Position numbers and translations under genes: made by a program
Notes under the pieces: generated by a model
The model's database searches: none
Told to the model about the DNA's origin: nothing
What the model saw: only the letters and a program-made list of their open reading frames with translations
Assembly (NCBI GenBank): GCA_965372355.1
Contig: CBDVBZ010000004.1
Span: 1 to 64,000, forward strand
Direction: 5' to 3'
DNA: 64,000 bases
Origin: CBDVBZ01 sp965372355
GTDB lineage: Bacteria > Krumholzibacteriota > Krumholzibacteriia > WVZY01
Shown: piece by piece, positions 25,411-35,421 of the stretch
Numbering within the stretch: the first letter of the stretch is position 1
Layout: each line of letters opens with the position of its first letter

Positions 25411-26326
25411 TGATGATCACCTCCGGTTTGAGACGAACTCCGAACTTGGCCTCGACCCTGTCGCCGACGAGCCTGATCAGATTCTCCACGTCGTTTGCCC
25501 TCGTACCCTCGCCGACGTTGACCATGAAGTTCGCGTGCTTTTTCGAAACCATCGCTCCACCCCGGCGCTCGCCCTTCAAACCGCACGCTTCGATCATCTG
25601 GCCGGCGAAACCGCCGCGGGGGTTCCTGAACGTGCTCCCGAAGGTGCGCTCCGAGAGCGGTTGTGTGTGTTTTCGGCCGAGCGACTGCTGCAAACAGGCC
25701 TCGTCGATCTCGCCCGGCGGGCAGTGGAAGATGGCCGAAAGCACGATCGAATTCGGAGGCAATGTGCTCCCGCGATAGCGGAACGCCATTTCCTCGGGCT
25801 TGAGTACAATGAGCTTCCCGTTCCCGTCTATCAGCCTCGCGCTCTTCAAGACGTTGGAGAGATCCGATCCGAAGGCGCCCGCATTCATCCGGACGGCGCC
25901 GCCCACGGATCCGGGTATACCGACGGCAAACTCGAATCCGGGGCGGGCGTTCTTTGTCAGCACCCTACCCAACTTCGTGAACGACAGACCCGCTTCCGCG
26001 TGCGCGGTTCGTTTGAGCAGACGAAATCCCGCCAGATTGCCGGCGACCTGGATGATCAGACCCTCATATCCTCCGTCGCGTACGATCAGATTCGAACCGC
26101 GCCCGACGCCGATATACGGCAACCCCCATTTGAGAGCCGTCCGAACAACGGAGATCACCTCGGGGCCCCGGTGGGGCACCGCGAAGAACCACGCCTTGCC
26201 ACCGGCGCCAAACGTCGTGTGCTTGGACATGGGTTCATCGACCCGGACACCCCGGGGGCAGGCCTTTCGCAACTCAGCCTCTATTCTTTGACTATCCACT
26301 GCTCCCATGGCAATCGCCTGCATCAT
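25397..26326 (-). CDS. murB: UDP-N-acetylenolpyruvoylglucosamine reductase
   Basis: FAD- and NADPH-dependent reductase forming UDP-MurNAc, the second step of peptidoglycan synthesis. 309 residues. Seen: HTTFGAGGKAWFF, GRGSNLIVRDGGYEG (FAD-binding), FAVGIPGSVGGAVRMNAGAFG, and the active-site block GSTFRNPRGGFAGQMIEACG with KHANFMVN, which marks the shorter type II MurB. ATG 26326 overlaps the murC stop as ATGA; the long in-frame extension upstream lies inside murC and is not part of the protein. Confidence 0.97.
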   Translation of the reverse strand: MMQAIAMGAVDSQRIEAELRKACPRGVRVDEPMSKHTTFGAGGKAWFFAVPHRGPEVISVVRTALKWGLPYIGVGRGSNLIVRDGGYEGLIIQVAGNLAGFRLLKRTAHAEAGLSFTKLGRVLTKNARPGFEFAVGIPGSVGGAVRMNAGAFGSDLSNVLKSARLIDGNGKLIVLKPEEMAFRYRGSTLPPNSIVLSAIFHCPPGEIDEACLQQSLGRKHTQPLSERTFGSTFRNPRGGFAGQMIEACGLKGERRGGAMVSKKHANFMVNVGEGTRANDVENLIRLVGDRVEAKFGVRLKPEVIIIGNR

Positions 26327-27702
26327 CGCTCTTTCTCGAGCCGGCGGAGAAGAAGCTCTCCCGCCCGATAAATGTCTCCAGCTCCGAGCGTCAGTACGAG
26401 ATCCCCCGCCTTCAGGTGGGGTAGCGCCTGTTCTACCAGCGCCTCGATCGAGTCCGATCGGAATACCTCGATCCCCGACTTCCTTACCTTTTCTGCGATG
26501 AGATCGGACGTCACTCCGGGTATCGGGTCCTCCCCTGCTGCGTAGATATCGGTCATAAAGACAACGTCGGCACCGGCAAAACAGCTCCCGAACTGTTTGA
26601 CCAGGGCTTGTGTCCGTGTGAAACGATGCGGCTGAAAACAAACGATCAGGCGCTTGTCGTAGTTCTCGCCAGCCGCGCGTATCGTTGCCGCGATCTCCGT
26701 AGGATGATGCCCGTAGTCATCGACTACGGTGATGCCTGAAGCCTCACCCTTAAGCTCGAACCGCCGCCCCACACCCTCGAACGTCTCGATGCCTTTCTTT
26801 ATCGACTCAAAGGGCAGATCGAGTTCCAACCCGACGGTCGTGGCGGCAAGGGCATTTCGCACCATGTGCTCGCCCGGCAGATCGAGGCGAATGTCACCGA
26901 GGAGTCTGTTGCGATGGCGGACCTCGAATACCCAGCCCCGAGACCCTTTGCGAAGGATCGTGCCCTGCAAATCGGCCTCTCCACCGAGGGAATACGACAC
27001 CTTTCGTCTGCGGATACGCGGCATGATGGAAACCACGTTTGGATCGTCGGCGCACAGCACCACCGACCCGTAGAACGGCACCCGCGATGCGTATTCCACA
27101 AAGCCATCCTTGATGGCCTCCAAATCAGGGTAGAAATCGAGGTGCTCGAGATCGATATTGGTGATGACGGCAATACTCGAGGGGAGCTGAACGAATCCCC
27201 CGTCGCTTTCATCCGCCTCCGCCACGATATAACGGCTGTCGCCGAGCCGTGCATTGGTGCCGATGGCTTTCAACTTGCCTCCGACGACAACGGTCGGGTC
27301 CAGACCGCCGTAGTTGAGCACCGATGACACCAGCGAGGTCGTCGTCGTTTTGCCGTGTGAGCCCGCCACGGTGATGGCGAACTTGAGACGCATGAGTTCC
27401 GCGAGCATCTCCCCTCTTGGAATCGCCGGCACGGCGTTCATGTTTGCCTCGACGACTTCTGGGTTCGTGGCCGGGACCGCACTCGAGTACACAACGACAT
27501 CGGCGCCTTGAACGTTCTTTGCCTCGTGTTTGCCGAATACAACGGCACCCAGTTTTTCGAGATTCCGGGTCGTATCGGACAACTTGAGGTCGGACCCCGA
27601 GACCTCGAAGCCGAGATTCAGGAGAACCTCGGCGATGCCGCTCATGCCGATGCCGCCGATGCCAACGAAATGAATCCTTCTCGTTCTGCCCAGAAAAACC
27701 AT
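26323..27702 (-). CDS. murC: UDP-N-acetylmuramate--L-alanine ligase
   Basis: ATP-dependent ligase adding L-alanine to UDP-MurNAc. 459 residues. N-terminal UDP-binding motif FVGIGGIGMSGIAEVL, ATP-binding GSHGKTTTTSLV, EADESDGGF, and DDYGHHPTEI in the C-terminal domain define MurC among the Mur ligases. Start ATG 27702 with GGGAG upstream, 16 bases after murG. Coupled to murB by ATGA overlap. Confidence 0.98.
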   Translation of the reverse strand: MVFLGRTRRIHFVGIGGIGMSGIAEVLLNLGFEVSGSDLKLSDTTRNLEKLGAVVFGKHEAKNVQGADVVVYSSAVPATNPEVVEANMNAVPAIPRGEMLAELMRLKFAITVAGSHGKTTTTSLVSSVLNYGGLDPTVVVGGKLKAIGTNARLGDSRYIVAEADESDGGFVQLPSSIAVITNIDLEHLDFYPDLEAIKDGFVEYASRVPFYGSVVLCADDPNVVSIMPRIRRRKVSYSLGGEADLQGTILRKGSRGWVFEVRHRNRLLGDIRLDLPGEHMVRNALAATTVGLELDLPFESIKKGIETFEGVGRRFELKGEASGITVVDDYGHHPTEIAATIRAAGENYDKRLIVCFQPHRFTRTQALVKQFGSCFAGADVVFMTDIYAAGEDPIPGVTSDLIAEKVRKSGIEVFRSDSIEALVEQALPHLKAGDLVLTLGAGDIYRAGELLLRRLEKER

Positions 27703-27718
27703 CACTCGGGTTCTCCCA

Positions 27719-28873
27719 TCATTGTGCTGTGCTCCCCGCGGCAAGGCTGGGGTGTTCCCGCCGTTGCGCAAGCTCGGGCTTCCCGAGCCCCGCCACTTCT
27801 CGGATTCTGGTGGCCGCTTCGATATCCGCGTCGCCGGGCGCCCAGGCTCGTAGCTTGCGCGCCATCTCCTCGCGCCGGCTCCCGTCGTCGAGGAGAGCGA
27901 AGATCATCGTCTCGAGTGTCTTTGCACCGAGCCTCCGATCCTCCACGACGACAGCCGCATCCACGTCCGTGAGCTCGGCCACGTTGCACGCCTGGTGGTC
28001 ATCCGCCGCGTACGGGTACGGGACGAAAATCGAGGGCACGCCGAAGGCCGCCAGCTCGAAAACGGCCGACGCGCCCGCCCGCGACACGGCAAGATCCGCG
28101 ACTTCGTAGGCGTTGTCTATCTGTTCGAGGAATGGCAGGACACGGACGTGGGTGGCGAGCGGTTCGAGATCGGCGCGAACGGCCTCGTAGTCGTTCCTGC
28201 CGGTCAGAAATACGAACTGGACCTTGCGTTTTGAGAGGATGCTCTTCACTGCCACGCGCGCTGCCTCGTTGATCGCATGGGCTCCACGGCTGCCTCCAAA
28301 TATCAGCACGGTCGGAAGCGTCGCATCGAGATCGAAAAAGGCAAACGCCTCATCCCGGTCTCTGCGCGGCTTCACTCTGAGGGGGTTGCCGATGACATCA
28401 CAGCGAACACCCTTTGGGAGGAAACCACGGGAGTCCTTGTACGAGAGAAGCACGAGATGCGCGAATCGCGACAACATGCGATTGGCCAGACCCGGGATAC
28501 TGTTCTGCTCCTGTAGGACGCGTTTCTTTCCGCACACAACGGACGCGGCCACAACGGCGACGCTGGCGAACCCACCGGTCCCGACAACCACATCGGGGTT
28601 GAATGAGACGATCTCTTTTACCGCGCGCAACATGCTCGACAAAAACACAAACGGACTCGCCAGTTTGGAAGCCAACCCCGAGCCCCGCACCCCCCGGCCG
28701 GCGAGCAAAACGTGGGGGAGACCGAGATCTTGGAAGATATTGCTCTCGACACCCGACTTCGCGCCGACGAAAAGCACATCGACACCATCCCCGAAACGCT
28801 TGAGAGCGTTGTAGATGGCGATACCCGGATACACATGTCCGCCGGTTCCGCCACCGGCGATCATCACACGCAT
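27719..28873 (-). CDS. murG: UDP-N-acetylglucosamine--lipid I GlcNAc transferase
   Basis: Membrane-associated GT-B enzyme (family 28) that turns lipid I into lipid II on the cytoplasmic face. 384 residues. Seen: IAGGGTGGHVYPGIAI, QEQNSIPGLANRML, FGGSRGAHAINEA, and SRAGASAVFELAAFGVPSIFVPYPYAADDHQ-type donor-binding sequence. ATG start behind GGGAG. The C-terminus is about 20 residues longer than usual (ends RREHPSLAAGSTAQ). Confidence 0.98.
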   Translation of the reverse strand: MRVMIAGGGTGGHVYPGIAIYNALKRFGDGVDVLFVGAKSGVESNIFQDLGLPHVLLAGRGVRGSGLASKLASPFVFLSSMLRAVKEIVSFNPDVVVGTGGFASVAVVAASVVCGKKRVLQEQNSIPGLANRMLSRFAHLVLLSYKDSRGFLPKGVRCDVIGNPLRVKPRRDRDEAFAFFDLDATLPTVLIFGGSRGAHAINEAARVAVKSILSKRKVQFVFLTGRNDYEAVRADLEPLATHVRVLPFLEQIDNAYEVADLAVSRAGASAVFELAAFGVPSIFVPYPYAADDHQACNVAELTDVDAAVVVEDRRLGAKTLETMIFALLDDGSRREEMARKLRAWAPGDADIEAATRIREVAGLGKPELAQRREHPSLAAGSTAQ

Positions 28874-28899
28874 GTCTTCTCCCTCGGCTTCATCATGTG

Positions 28900-30042
28900 C
28901 TAGGCCATCCGTCGTCTGTCCCGGGTCGCACGTTGCGCTCGGGGTCTCTTGGATACATTGAGCAGTATGCCGATCGAAAATGCGTTCACTACGAGGGCCG
29001 ATCCGCCATAACTCAAGAATGGAAGCGGCAGACCTGTCACCGGAAAGAGACCGGTTGCAACAAACATATTGAGGATCGCATACACAAAGACCGTGCTTCC
29101 GATGCCGACGGCGAGCATCTCTCCAAAACGGTCATTGCTCTGGCGGGATATCCTCAGCGTCCGCAACGCCAGCAGCAAGAACAGGAGGCTCACGAACATC
29201 GTCCCCATCAATCCCGCCTCTTCACCCAGGATGGAAAAGATAAAATCCGTATGCGAATCGGGGAGCCAGTTGAGTTTCTGCCGGCTCGCGCCGAAGCCCA
29301 ACCCGAACGGTCCGCCCGTCCCCAGCCCGATCAGCGACTGGTGAAGCTGCCAGTTCAATTCTCCGATTCCCTCGCTGGGGTTGAAATACGCGTGGAGCCG
29401 ATCACCGGCATACCCCACCGTACGGATTCCGATCGCCGCGAGCCCGATAACGGTGGACGCCAGCAAGGCCAGATGGGAAAGCCGCGCGCCACCGAGGAAC
29501 AACATCAGAAACGCGATCACCGCCGTCGCCGATGCGGACCCGAAGCTCGGCTGTGCAGCCATCAACCCCAACACCAAAACGACCAGAACGCCGGCCGGCA
29601 AAAATCCGGACTTGAACTGACTCAGGTCTTTTCCCTTGCGGGCTATCCAGAAGGCGAGAAACAAAACCAGCGCGAATCTGGCAATTTCCGATGGCTGAAA
29701 CGTCATCTGCAAAAAATCCAGTTGGTACGATCGAACCGGTCCGCGTATCGCGACACCAAAGATGAAGAGCCCGATCAGCATCGCAATACCTGCGCCCAGC
29801 GCCACCGGCGACAAACGTCGGAAAACGCGGTAATCGATGTGAAGCGCCAGAACGAGAAACAAACCGGCGATCGCCATTCTTACGAGATGTCGCTTGAGCA
29901 GGAAGTACGTATCCCCGAACTTGCCCGCCGAGAAATACGAACTGGAGGAAGCAACGAGGCTGCAGCTAATAGCCATCAGGATGACGACGATCAGCAAGAT
30001 CCTTCTGTCACACTCGAGTTTTGGAGCTTTGATCTTTCTCAT
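28900..30042 (-). CDS. ftsW: SEDS-family division protein FtsW
   Basis: Polytopic SEDS glycosyltransferase that polymerises lipid II during septation with FtsI. 380 residues, about ten membrane helices. Seen: YFLLKRHLVRMAIAG, FQPSEIARFALVLFLA, the catalytic-loop region AAQPSFGSA, DFIFSILGEEAGL, and PFLSYGGSALV near the C-terminus. ATG 30042 with GAGAGAG before it, ten bases after murD; the longer in-frame extension lies in murD. Position between murD and murG is classical for FtsW rather than RodA. Confidence 0.96.
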   Translation of the reverse strand: MRKIKAPKLECDRRILLIVVILMAISCSLVASSSSYFSAGKFGDTYFLLKRHLVRMAIAGLFLVLALHIDYRVFRRLSPVALGAGIAMLIGLFIFGVAIRGPVRSYQLDFLQMTFQPSEIARFALVLFLAFWIARKGKDLSQFKSGFLPAGVLVVLVLGLMAAQPSFGSASATAVIAFLMLFLGGARLSHLALLASTVIGLAAIGIRTVGYAGDRLHAYFNPSEGIGELNWQLHQSLIGLGTGGPFGLGFGASRQKLNWLPDSHTDFIFSILGEEAGLMGTMFVSLLFLLLALRTLRISRQSNDRFGEMLAVGIGSTVFVYAILNMFVATGLFPVTGLPLPFLSYGGSALVVNAFSIGILLNVSKRPRAQRATRDRRRMA

Positions 30043-30052
30043 AACAACTCTC

Positions 30053-31411
30053 TCACAACAGACTCGCCGCAGCCTTGAACGCCTCGCCTCTTTCGGTGTA
30101 ACCACTGAACATATCGAAGCTGGAGCAGGCGGGGGCGAGAAGCACTGTGTCACCCGATTTGGCGGTTTCGCTTGCCACCCTGACCGCTTCCTCCATAGTC
30201 GCCGCACGGAAGATGTCACAATGACCGCGAAGGGCAGCCTCGATCTTGTCACCGGCCTCGCCGATCAGGACGACCCGCCGGACCTTACCGAGATGTTTCA
30301 CGAGTGGGGCGTAGTCACCGCCCTTGTCGACTCCGCCCAGGATCAGGACGAGGTGTCCGTCGATGCTACGTACGCTTTTGATCGCCGCGTCGACGTTTGT
30401 CGCCTTGGAATCATCGATATAGGCAACGCCGCCCGCGACCCTCGCAAGCTCCATCCGATGCGGCAGAGCCCGGTACGCTCTCAGCGCCCTCGCAACAACA
30501 CGCGCATCGATGTCGAATGGCATAGCGGCCGCCACAGCGGCCATGGCGTTCTCGAGATTGTGGATCCCGACGGGTGAGAAATCCGATATCGGCATCACCA
30601 CCTCGACGTCCCCCCGCCAACGTCTGACGATAGTGCCCTCGTGCACATAGACGCCGTTGTCGCCTGCGGGCGTCCTGCCAAACGGGATCTTCTTGCCCGT
30701 GTAGCCATCCGCGATTCGTTTGCAGACAACGTCATCCTCGTTGTAGACGAACCACGTGTCTTCGTCCGCCGCGTTTAGTATCCTCGATTTGGATTCCGCG
30801 TACTTGTCGAACGAGTTGTCATATCTGTCCAGATGATCGGCGGTGACATTGAGCAGCACGGCGACCCGCGTCTTGAAATCTTCGATCGTGTCCAGCTGAA
30901 AACTGCTGATCTCGAGTACCGCGACATCAATTTCTCTTTTTTGCGTAATGATCGATGAAAGGGGCGTCCCTATGTTGCCACCAACGGCATACCGTCGCTC
31001 CGCGGCTTGAAAGATATCGCCCAGGAGACTCACAACGGTGGATTTGCCATTCGTGCCCGTCACACCGATGATCTCGGCCGCGCAGAAGTGATAGGCCAGC
31101 TCCAGTTCACCAATGACCTCAATGCCATCGGCTCTTGCCTTTCGCACGACGGGGTGTTCGAGAGAGACACCTGGGCTTACAACAACACAATCGCTATCGA
31201 TCACGCTCCCCAACACACTCTCTCCCGTGGCGATTTCTACCGAACGCTCCAGCCCCTCGAACTCCGGCGAGGCGAGGACCGATTCCAGAACCGATGCATC
31301 GTCATCAAAGATGGCGACGTTAAACCCCCTGTTGGCGAGGAGGCGCGTGACGGCCACGCCACTCTTCCCCAACCCAATGACAAAGAACTTCTTTTTGCTG
31401 GAAATATCCAC
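30053..31411 (-). CDS. murD: UDP-N-acetylmuramoyl-L-alanine--D-glutamate ligase
   Basis: Adds D-glutamate to UDP-MurNAc-L-Ala. About 452 residues. Seen: FFVIGLGKSGVAVTRLL (UDP-sugar domain), ATP motif GVTGTNGKSTVVSLL, LEISSFQLDTIEDFK, NVTADHLDRYD, DDSKATNVDAA (MurD-specific), LILGGVDKGGDY, and LLAPACSSFDMFSGYTERG at the end. GTG 31411 is seven bases after GGGG; TTG 31414 is the alternative. Confidence 0.98.
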   Translation of the reverse strand: MDISSKKKFFVIGLGKSGVAVTRLLANRGFNVAIFDDDASVLESVLASPEFEGLERSVEIATGESVLGSVIDSDCVVVSPGVSLEHPVVRKARADGIEVIGELELAYHFCAAEIIGVTGTNGKSTVVSLLGDIFQAAERRYAVGGNIGTPLSSIITQKREIDVAVLEISSFQLDTIEDFKTRVAVLLNVTADHLDRYDNSFDKYAESKSRILNAADEDTWFVYNEDDVVCKRIADGYTGKKIPFGRTPAGDNGVYVHEGTIVRRWRGDVEVVMPISDFSPVGIHNLENAMAAVAAAMPFDIDARVVARALRAYRALPHRMELARVAGGVAYIDDSKATNVDAAIKSVRSIDGHLVLILGGVDKGGDYAPLVKHLGKVRRVVLIGEAGDKIEAALRGHCDIFRAATMEEAVRVASETAKSGDTVLLAPACSSFDMFSGYTERGEAFKAAASLL

Positions 31412-31424
31412 CAACAGACCCCAA

Positions 31425-32510
31425 TCACTGAAGTTTCAGTGTACTGAGACTCAGCAACGTGAGCAGCATTGCCACGATCCAGAACCGGACCACTATCTTG
31501 GACTCCGACCACCCGCAGAGCTCGAAGTGGTGATGAATCGGCGCCATCCGGAAGACCCGCTTCTTGCGGATCTTGAATGAGACAACCTGAATGATGACGC
31601 TCAGCGCCTCGGCAACGAACACTCCGCCGATCACGAGCAGCAGTAGCTCCCTCTTGATGAGAACGGCCACGACACCCAACGCACCACCCAGAGCGAGCGA
31701 CCCGGTGTCGCCCATAAACACCTGCGCGGGGTGGGCGTTATACCAGAGAAAGCCCAGCGACGCCCCGACGACCGCCATGCAGTAGATCGCCAGCTCACCG
31801 CTGCCATCCAGATAGAGAATATTGAGGTACTCCGAAAAGACCCGGTGGCCACTTAAGTAAGCCAAACCCGCAAAAGCCAGAAAGCAGAACGCACCCAAAC
31901 CGATCGCGAGACCGTCGACGCCATCGGTGAGGTTCACCGCATTGCTCGTCCCCGTGATCACGAGCATGACAAGGATGACGTAGGCCGGCCCAAAGTTGAT
32001 GAACAAGCCCTTCATAAACGGAATAGCGGTCAACGTACCGGCATCTTCAACGAGCGGGTTGAAATAGAGATAGACACCGAGAGCCAAGCCATACGTGATC
32101 TGCCCGATGAGTTTGTAACGGCCAATCAGCCCTTTCCTCCGTTTCTTCACTACGCCGAGGTAATCATCGACAAACCCTATCAACCCCATCCAGGCCGTAG
32201 TGACGAGCGCGATCTGAACGTAGCGGTTGGTGAGATTGCACCACAGCAGCGCCGGGATAAACACCGCGGCGAGGATGAGCAAACCACCCATCGTAGGTGT
32301 CCCCTTCTTTGTCGCGTGTGTCTCCGGTGTATCCTCGCGGACTTGCGCTCGTACGTTGCGTCTTTGGAGAAAGCGAATAAACCACGGACCGATGACAAAA
32401 GCGATCAGGAGGGCTGTGACCGTGGCGTAGGCCGCCCTGAATGTGATATATCTGAACACATTCAGGGCCGAAAAATGCTCATGCAGCGGATACAGCAGAT
32501 GATAAAGCAT
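31425..32510 (-). CDS. mraY: Phospho-N-acetylmuramoyl-pentapeptide transferase
   Basis: Membrane enzyme forming lipid I from UDP-MurNAc-pentapeptide and undecaprenyl phosphate. 361 residues with about ten helices. Seen: KKGTPTMGGLLI, the DDYLGVVKKRRKG motif, NAVNLTDGVDGLA, MGDTGSLALGGALG and HHHFELCGW, all MraY landmarks. The ATG shares one base with the murF stop (TGATG). Confidence 0.98.
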   Translation of the reverse strand: MLYHLLYPLHEHFSALNVFRYITFRAAYATVTALLIAFVIGPWFIRFLQRRNVRAQVREDTPETHATKKGTPTMGGLLILAAVFIPALLWCNLTNRYVQIALVTTAWMGLIGFVDDYLGVVKKRRKGLIGRYKLIGQITYGLALGVYLYFNPLVEDAGTLTAIPFMKGLFINFGPAYVILVMLVITGTSNAVNLTDGVDGLAIGLGAFCFLAFAGLAYLSGHRVFSEYLNILYLDGSGELAIYCMAVVGASLGFLWYNAHPAQVFMGDTGSLALGGALGVVAVLIKRELLLLVIGGVFVAEALSVIIQVVSFKIRKKRVFRMAPIHHHFELCGWSESKIVVRFWIVAMLLTLLSLSTLKLQ

Positions 32511-33922
32511 CAGTCACCACTCTCCTTGCTGAGTGATTGCCTGAGACGCCCGACGATTGTGTCCAAAGAAACCGCTCGTGATGCCTTGACCAGAACCAGA
32601 TCTCCCGGCTTCAGCTCGGCTTCCACGGTCGCGTAGAGCTCATCGAGCGAATCGAACAACTGCACAAACTTGCCGCTCTTTCCAAGACCCTCGCTGACGA
32701 CCCGCCCGCTATCGCCAACCCAATACAAACGATCGACCGCCGATTGGGCGATGAACTCGCCGAGCCGCCGGTGCTCGTCATCGCTGTAAGATCCGAGTTC
32801 CGCCATATCGCCGAGTATTGCTATCCGGCGCCGGGCCTCGATCCTTGCCAGCGAGGAGAGTGACACGCGCATGCTCGTCGGGTTCGCGTTGTACGAATCG
32901 TCGATCAGCACGACACCGCCATCCTTGTGAACACGTGCGCGACCTCGAATCAGTTGGGCCTCGGCAAGGGCCTCGCGTGAACGCTCTGGTTCGACACCGC
33001 AAACATCACCGACGGCAAAAGCAGCCGCTGCATTGAGAAGGTTATAGAGACCAAAGCTCCTGATCGTGAGGAGCTGATCATTTATGGCGAAGTTGATCTG
33101 ATCTCCATCATCCTCGACGGCGGAAACCCGAAAGTCACACAAATCACCGTATCCAAAGGTGACAACGCGGCAGTCGGCGTTGTCATTCAGAACGTCGAAG
33201 TGATCATCGTCTCGCGGCAGTACGGCATGGCCTTCGGGCTCGATGCATCCGAGCAGCTCCGCCTTCGCCTCTGCGATCTTTCTGCGGCTGCCAAACAGAC
33301 CGATGTGTGCATCACCGGTATTGGTGATCACACCCAGGTCAGGCCTTAGAATCTCTGCCAGGAACTGAATCTCACCGGAGTGGTTTGCTCCGATCTCGGC
33401 GACAAGATACTCGCTTTCGTGATCCGTCTCGAGAAGTGTAAGCGGGACCCCGATGTGATTGTTCAGATTGCCCGGGTTCGCAGACACCTTGTATTTCTTT
33501 TTCAGAATCAGCCTTATATACTCTTTTGTCGTTGTCTTCCCCGCACTACCCGTGACGGCGATAACACGAAGATCCAGTGTGTTTCGGTACTTGCTCGACA
33601 GGACCTGGAGCGAGGCCAACGCATCGTCGACGAGTACGAACGGTGCTTCCGATTGCCCGAGCGCGTCAGCGACATCCTCGCGTTCGACCACCGAGGCACA
33701 ACTTCCCCTGGACCTCGCATCATCGACATAGCGATGACCATCGGTGTGCTCGCCCTCGAGGGCGAAGAAGATCCGGCGAGAGCAATCGCCGCGCGAGTCG
33801 ATCGTGGCACCCATCCACATGTCGTTGTCGTGCCCAAAGAGACTGGCCCGCTTGAGCCTGCCGGCCGCATCCAAGGACTCCTCGATCCAGGAGAGCGTTC
33901 TCGTTTTCACTCCGAACTCCAT
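32510..33922 (-). CDS. murF: UDP-MurNAc-tripeptide--D-alanyl-D-alanine ligase
   Basis: Adds D-Ala-D-Ala to finish the cytoplasmic precursor. 470 residues. Seen: IDSRGDCSRRIFFAL, ATP motif VTGSAGKTTTKEYI, GNLNNHIGVPLTLL (MurF-specific), EIGANHSGEI, DDSYNANPTSM, and LGDMAELGSYSDDEHR. ATG 33922 overlaps murE by 16 bases. The D-Ala-D-Ala ligase gene that supplies its substrate is not in this cluster. Confidence 0.98.
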   Translation of the reverse strand: MEFGVKTRTLSWIEESLDAAGRLKRASLFGHDNDMWMGATIDSRGDCSRRIFFALEGEHTDGHRYVDDARSRGSCASVVEREDVADALGQSEAPFVLVDDALASLQVLSSKYRNTLDLRVIAVTGSAGKTTTKEYIRLILKKKYKVSANPGNLNNHIGVPLTLLETDHESEYLVAEIGANHSGEIQFLAEILRPDLGVITNTGDAHIGLFGSRRKIAEAKAELLGCIEPEGHAVLPRDDDHFDVLNDNADCRVVTFGYGDLCDFRVSAVEDDGDQINFAINDQLLTIRSFGLYNLLNAAAAFAVGDVCGVEPERSREALAEAQLIRGRARVHKDGGVVLIDDSYNANPTSMRVSLSSLARIEARRRIAILGDMAELGSYSDDEHRRLGEFIAQSAVDRLYWVGDSGRVVSEGLGKSGKFVQLFDSLDELYATVEAELKPGDLVLVKASRAVSLDTIVGRLRQSLSKESGD

Positions 33923-35415
33923 AGCTTCAACGCGTTGACCGCCTCCTTACGGTCATCGAAATGGCGCCGCTTTGTTCCAACGATTTGATAGTCTTCGTGT
34001 CCCTTTCCGCATACCGCAACGAGGTCGTCCGGCCCGGCATTCCGGATGGCTTCTTGGATGGCCTTGTGCCGGTCGGGCTCCACCACGAGGTTCCCCCGCC
34101 CACAATCCATTCCCTCGAGAATATCGTCGATGATTCTCAGGGGATCTTCCGTGCGCGGATTGTCGCTCGTCACATAACAGACATCCGCGCGTCTCTGGGC
34201 AATCTCCCCCATCAGCGGGCGTTTCCCCTTGTCGCGGTCACCGCCGCAACCAAAAACGACGATGAGACGCTGGGGCCCCAGCGCGCGACAGAACTCCAGC
34301 GTTCGCTCGAGGCTGTCTGGTGTGTGTGAGTAATCGACGATGGCTCGTGGTTTGCCCCCTCCACCCAGAGCCTCGAAGCGACCCGGGACCTTGCCGACCG
34401 ATTCGAGACCCGATTTGATGCGGTCGAGCCCGATCCCCAGCAAACTTCCGGCTGCAGCCGCCATCACCGCGTTGGAGGCACTGAAACTTCCCAGGAGTTT
34501 GAGATCGATGGCGATCTCCTCTTTGCCCGCGTGCAGGACGAACCGGGTGCCGCTTAGCGTGGCCCGGACGTCTGTGCCATAGACATCGGCCACCTCGCGG
34601 ATGCTCGTGGAGACAGCCCCTCCGGGAAATTCATTTCCGATTTTCCTGGCACGTTCGTCGTCGAGCGAATAGACCAGCGTTCCGGGATCTTTGTGGCGGT
34701 CCTCGGCGATCAGCGAATAGCAGAACTCACGTTTTGCGTCGATGTAGTCGTCCATCGTTGAGTGATAGTCGAGGTGGTCACGAGTTATGTTGGTTAGCAT
34801 CCCAATCTCGAAATCAAGTCCCCATGTGCGCTGCTGCCTCACCGCGTGAGAACTGACCTCCGCGACCACCCCGACACACCCATCTTTCTTCATATCAGCC
34901 AGTAGCTGATGTAACGTAATTGGCTCGGGCGTCGTATGAACGGCTGCGGACAACCGGCTTCCCGATCCGTGTCCTACCGTCCCGATAATCCCGAACTCTC
35001 CGACCGACGACTGCGCGCATATTGCGCGGAAGAGGTGTGCCGTCGACGTTTTTCCGTTGGTCCCCGTCACCCCGACGAGGCGCAGATCGCGAGCCGGGTT
35101 TTTGTGGATCTCCGAGGCGAGAACGGCCAACGCTTTGGCCGAGTCGATAACCACGACGTTTGCCGCCTCTCCCGTGTCCAGTGGCTCTTCGGTTACGCAC
35201 GCCGCCGCGCCGCGCCGGACTGCATCACCAACAAAATGATGCCCATCGGTATCCACGCCGCGGATCGCCACGAATACATCGCCGGGCTCGATCTCCCGAG
35301 AGTCACTCTTTATCCCCTTTATCTCGACGTCTGGCATATCTTTCGTATCCACCTCTCCAAGAGCATTCATCAGATCGCGAAGCCGAAGCCCGCTGCTATC
35401 TCGCCCCACTCCCAT
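33907..35415 (-). CDS. murE: UDP-MurNAc-L-Ala-D-Glu--meso-diaminopimelate ligase
   Basis: Adds the third peptide residue. 502 residues. Seen: IKSDSREIEPGDVFVAIRG, ATP motif VTGTNGKTSTAHLF, HTTPEPITLH, EVSSHA, DYSHTPDSLERTL, and SDNPRTEDPLRII. The DNPR sequence is the specificity motif of enzymes that use meso-diaminopimelate, not lysine, so the wall should be of the DAP type. ATG 35415 lies six bases after the end of ftsI. Confidence 0.98.
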   Translation of the reverse strand: MGVGRDSSGLRLRDLMNALGEVDTKDMPDVEIKGIKSDSREIEPGDVFVAIRGVDTDGHHFVGDAVRRGAAACVTEEPLDTGEAANVVVIDSAKALAVLASEIHKNPARDLRLVGVTGTNGKTSTAHLFRAICAQSSVGEFGIIGTVGHGSGSRLSAAVHTTPEPITLHQLLADMKKDGCVGVVAEVSSHAVRQQRTWGLDFEIGMLTNITRDHLDYHSTMDDYIDAKREFCYSLIAEDRHKDPGTLVYSLDDERARKIGNEFPGGAVSTSIREVADVYGTDVRATLSGTRFVLHAGKEEIAIDLKLLGSFSASNAVMAAAAGSLLGIGLDRIKSGLESVGKVPGRFEALGGGGKPRAIVDYSHTPDSLERTLEFCRALGPQRLIVVFGCGGDRDKGKRPLMGEIAQRRADVCYVTSDNPRTEDPLRIIDDILEGMDCGRGNLVVEPDRHKAIQEAIRNAGPDDLVAVCGKGHEDYQIVGTKRRHFDDRKEAVNALKLWSSE

Positions 35416-35421
35416 CTCGCA

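Noticed and set aside
25410..26641. N-terminally extended MurB of 414 residues
   Set aside because: The extra 105 residues are read from inside murC and have no family similarity; the ATGA overlap at 26326 gives the normal length.
28897..30078. Long plus-strand open frame opposite ftsW (393 codons)
   Set aside because: It mirrors the third-codon bias of a strongly identified membrane protein gene, has no domain, and is rich in His/Arg/Gln as antisense frames of GC-rich genes are.
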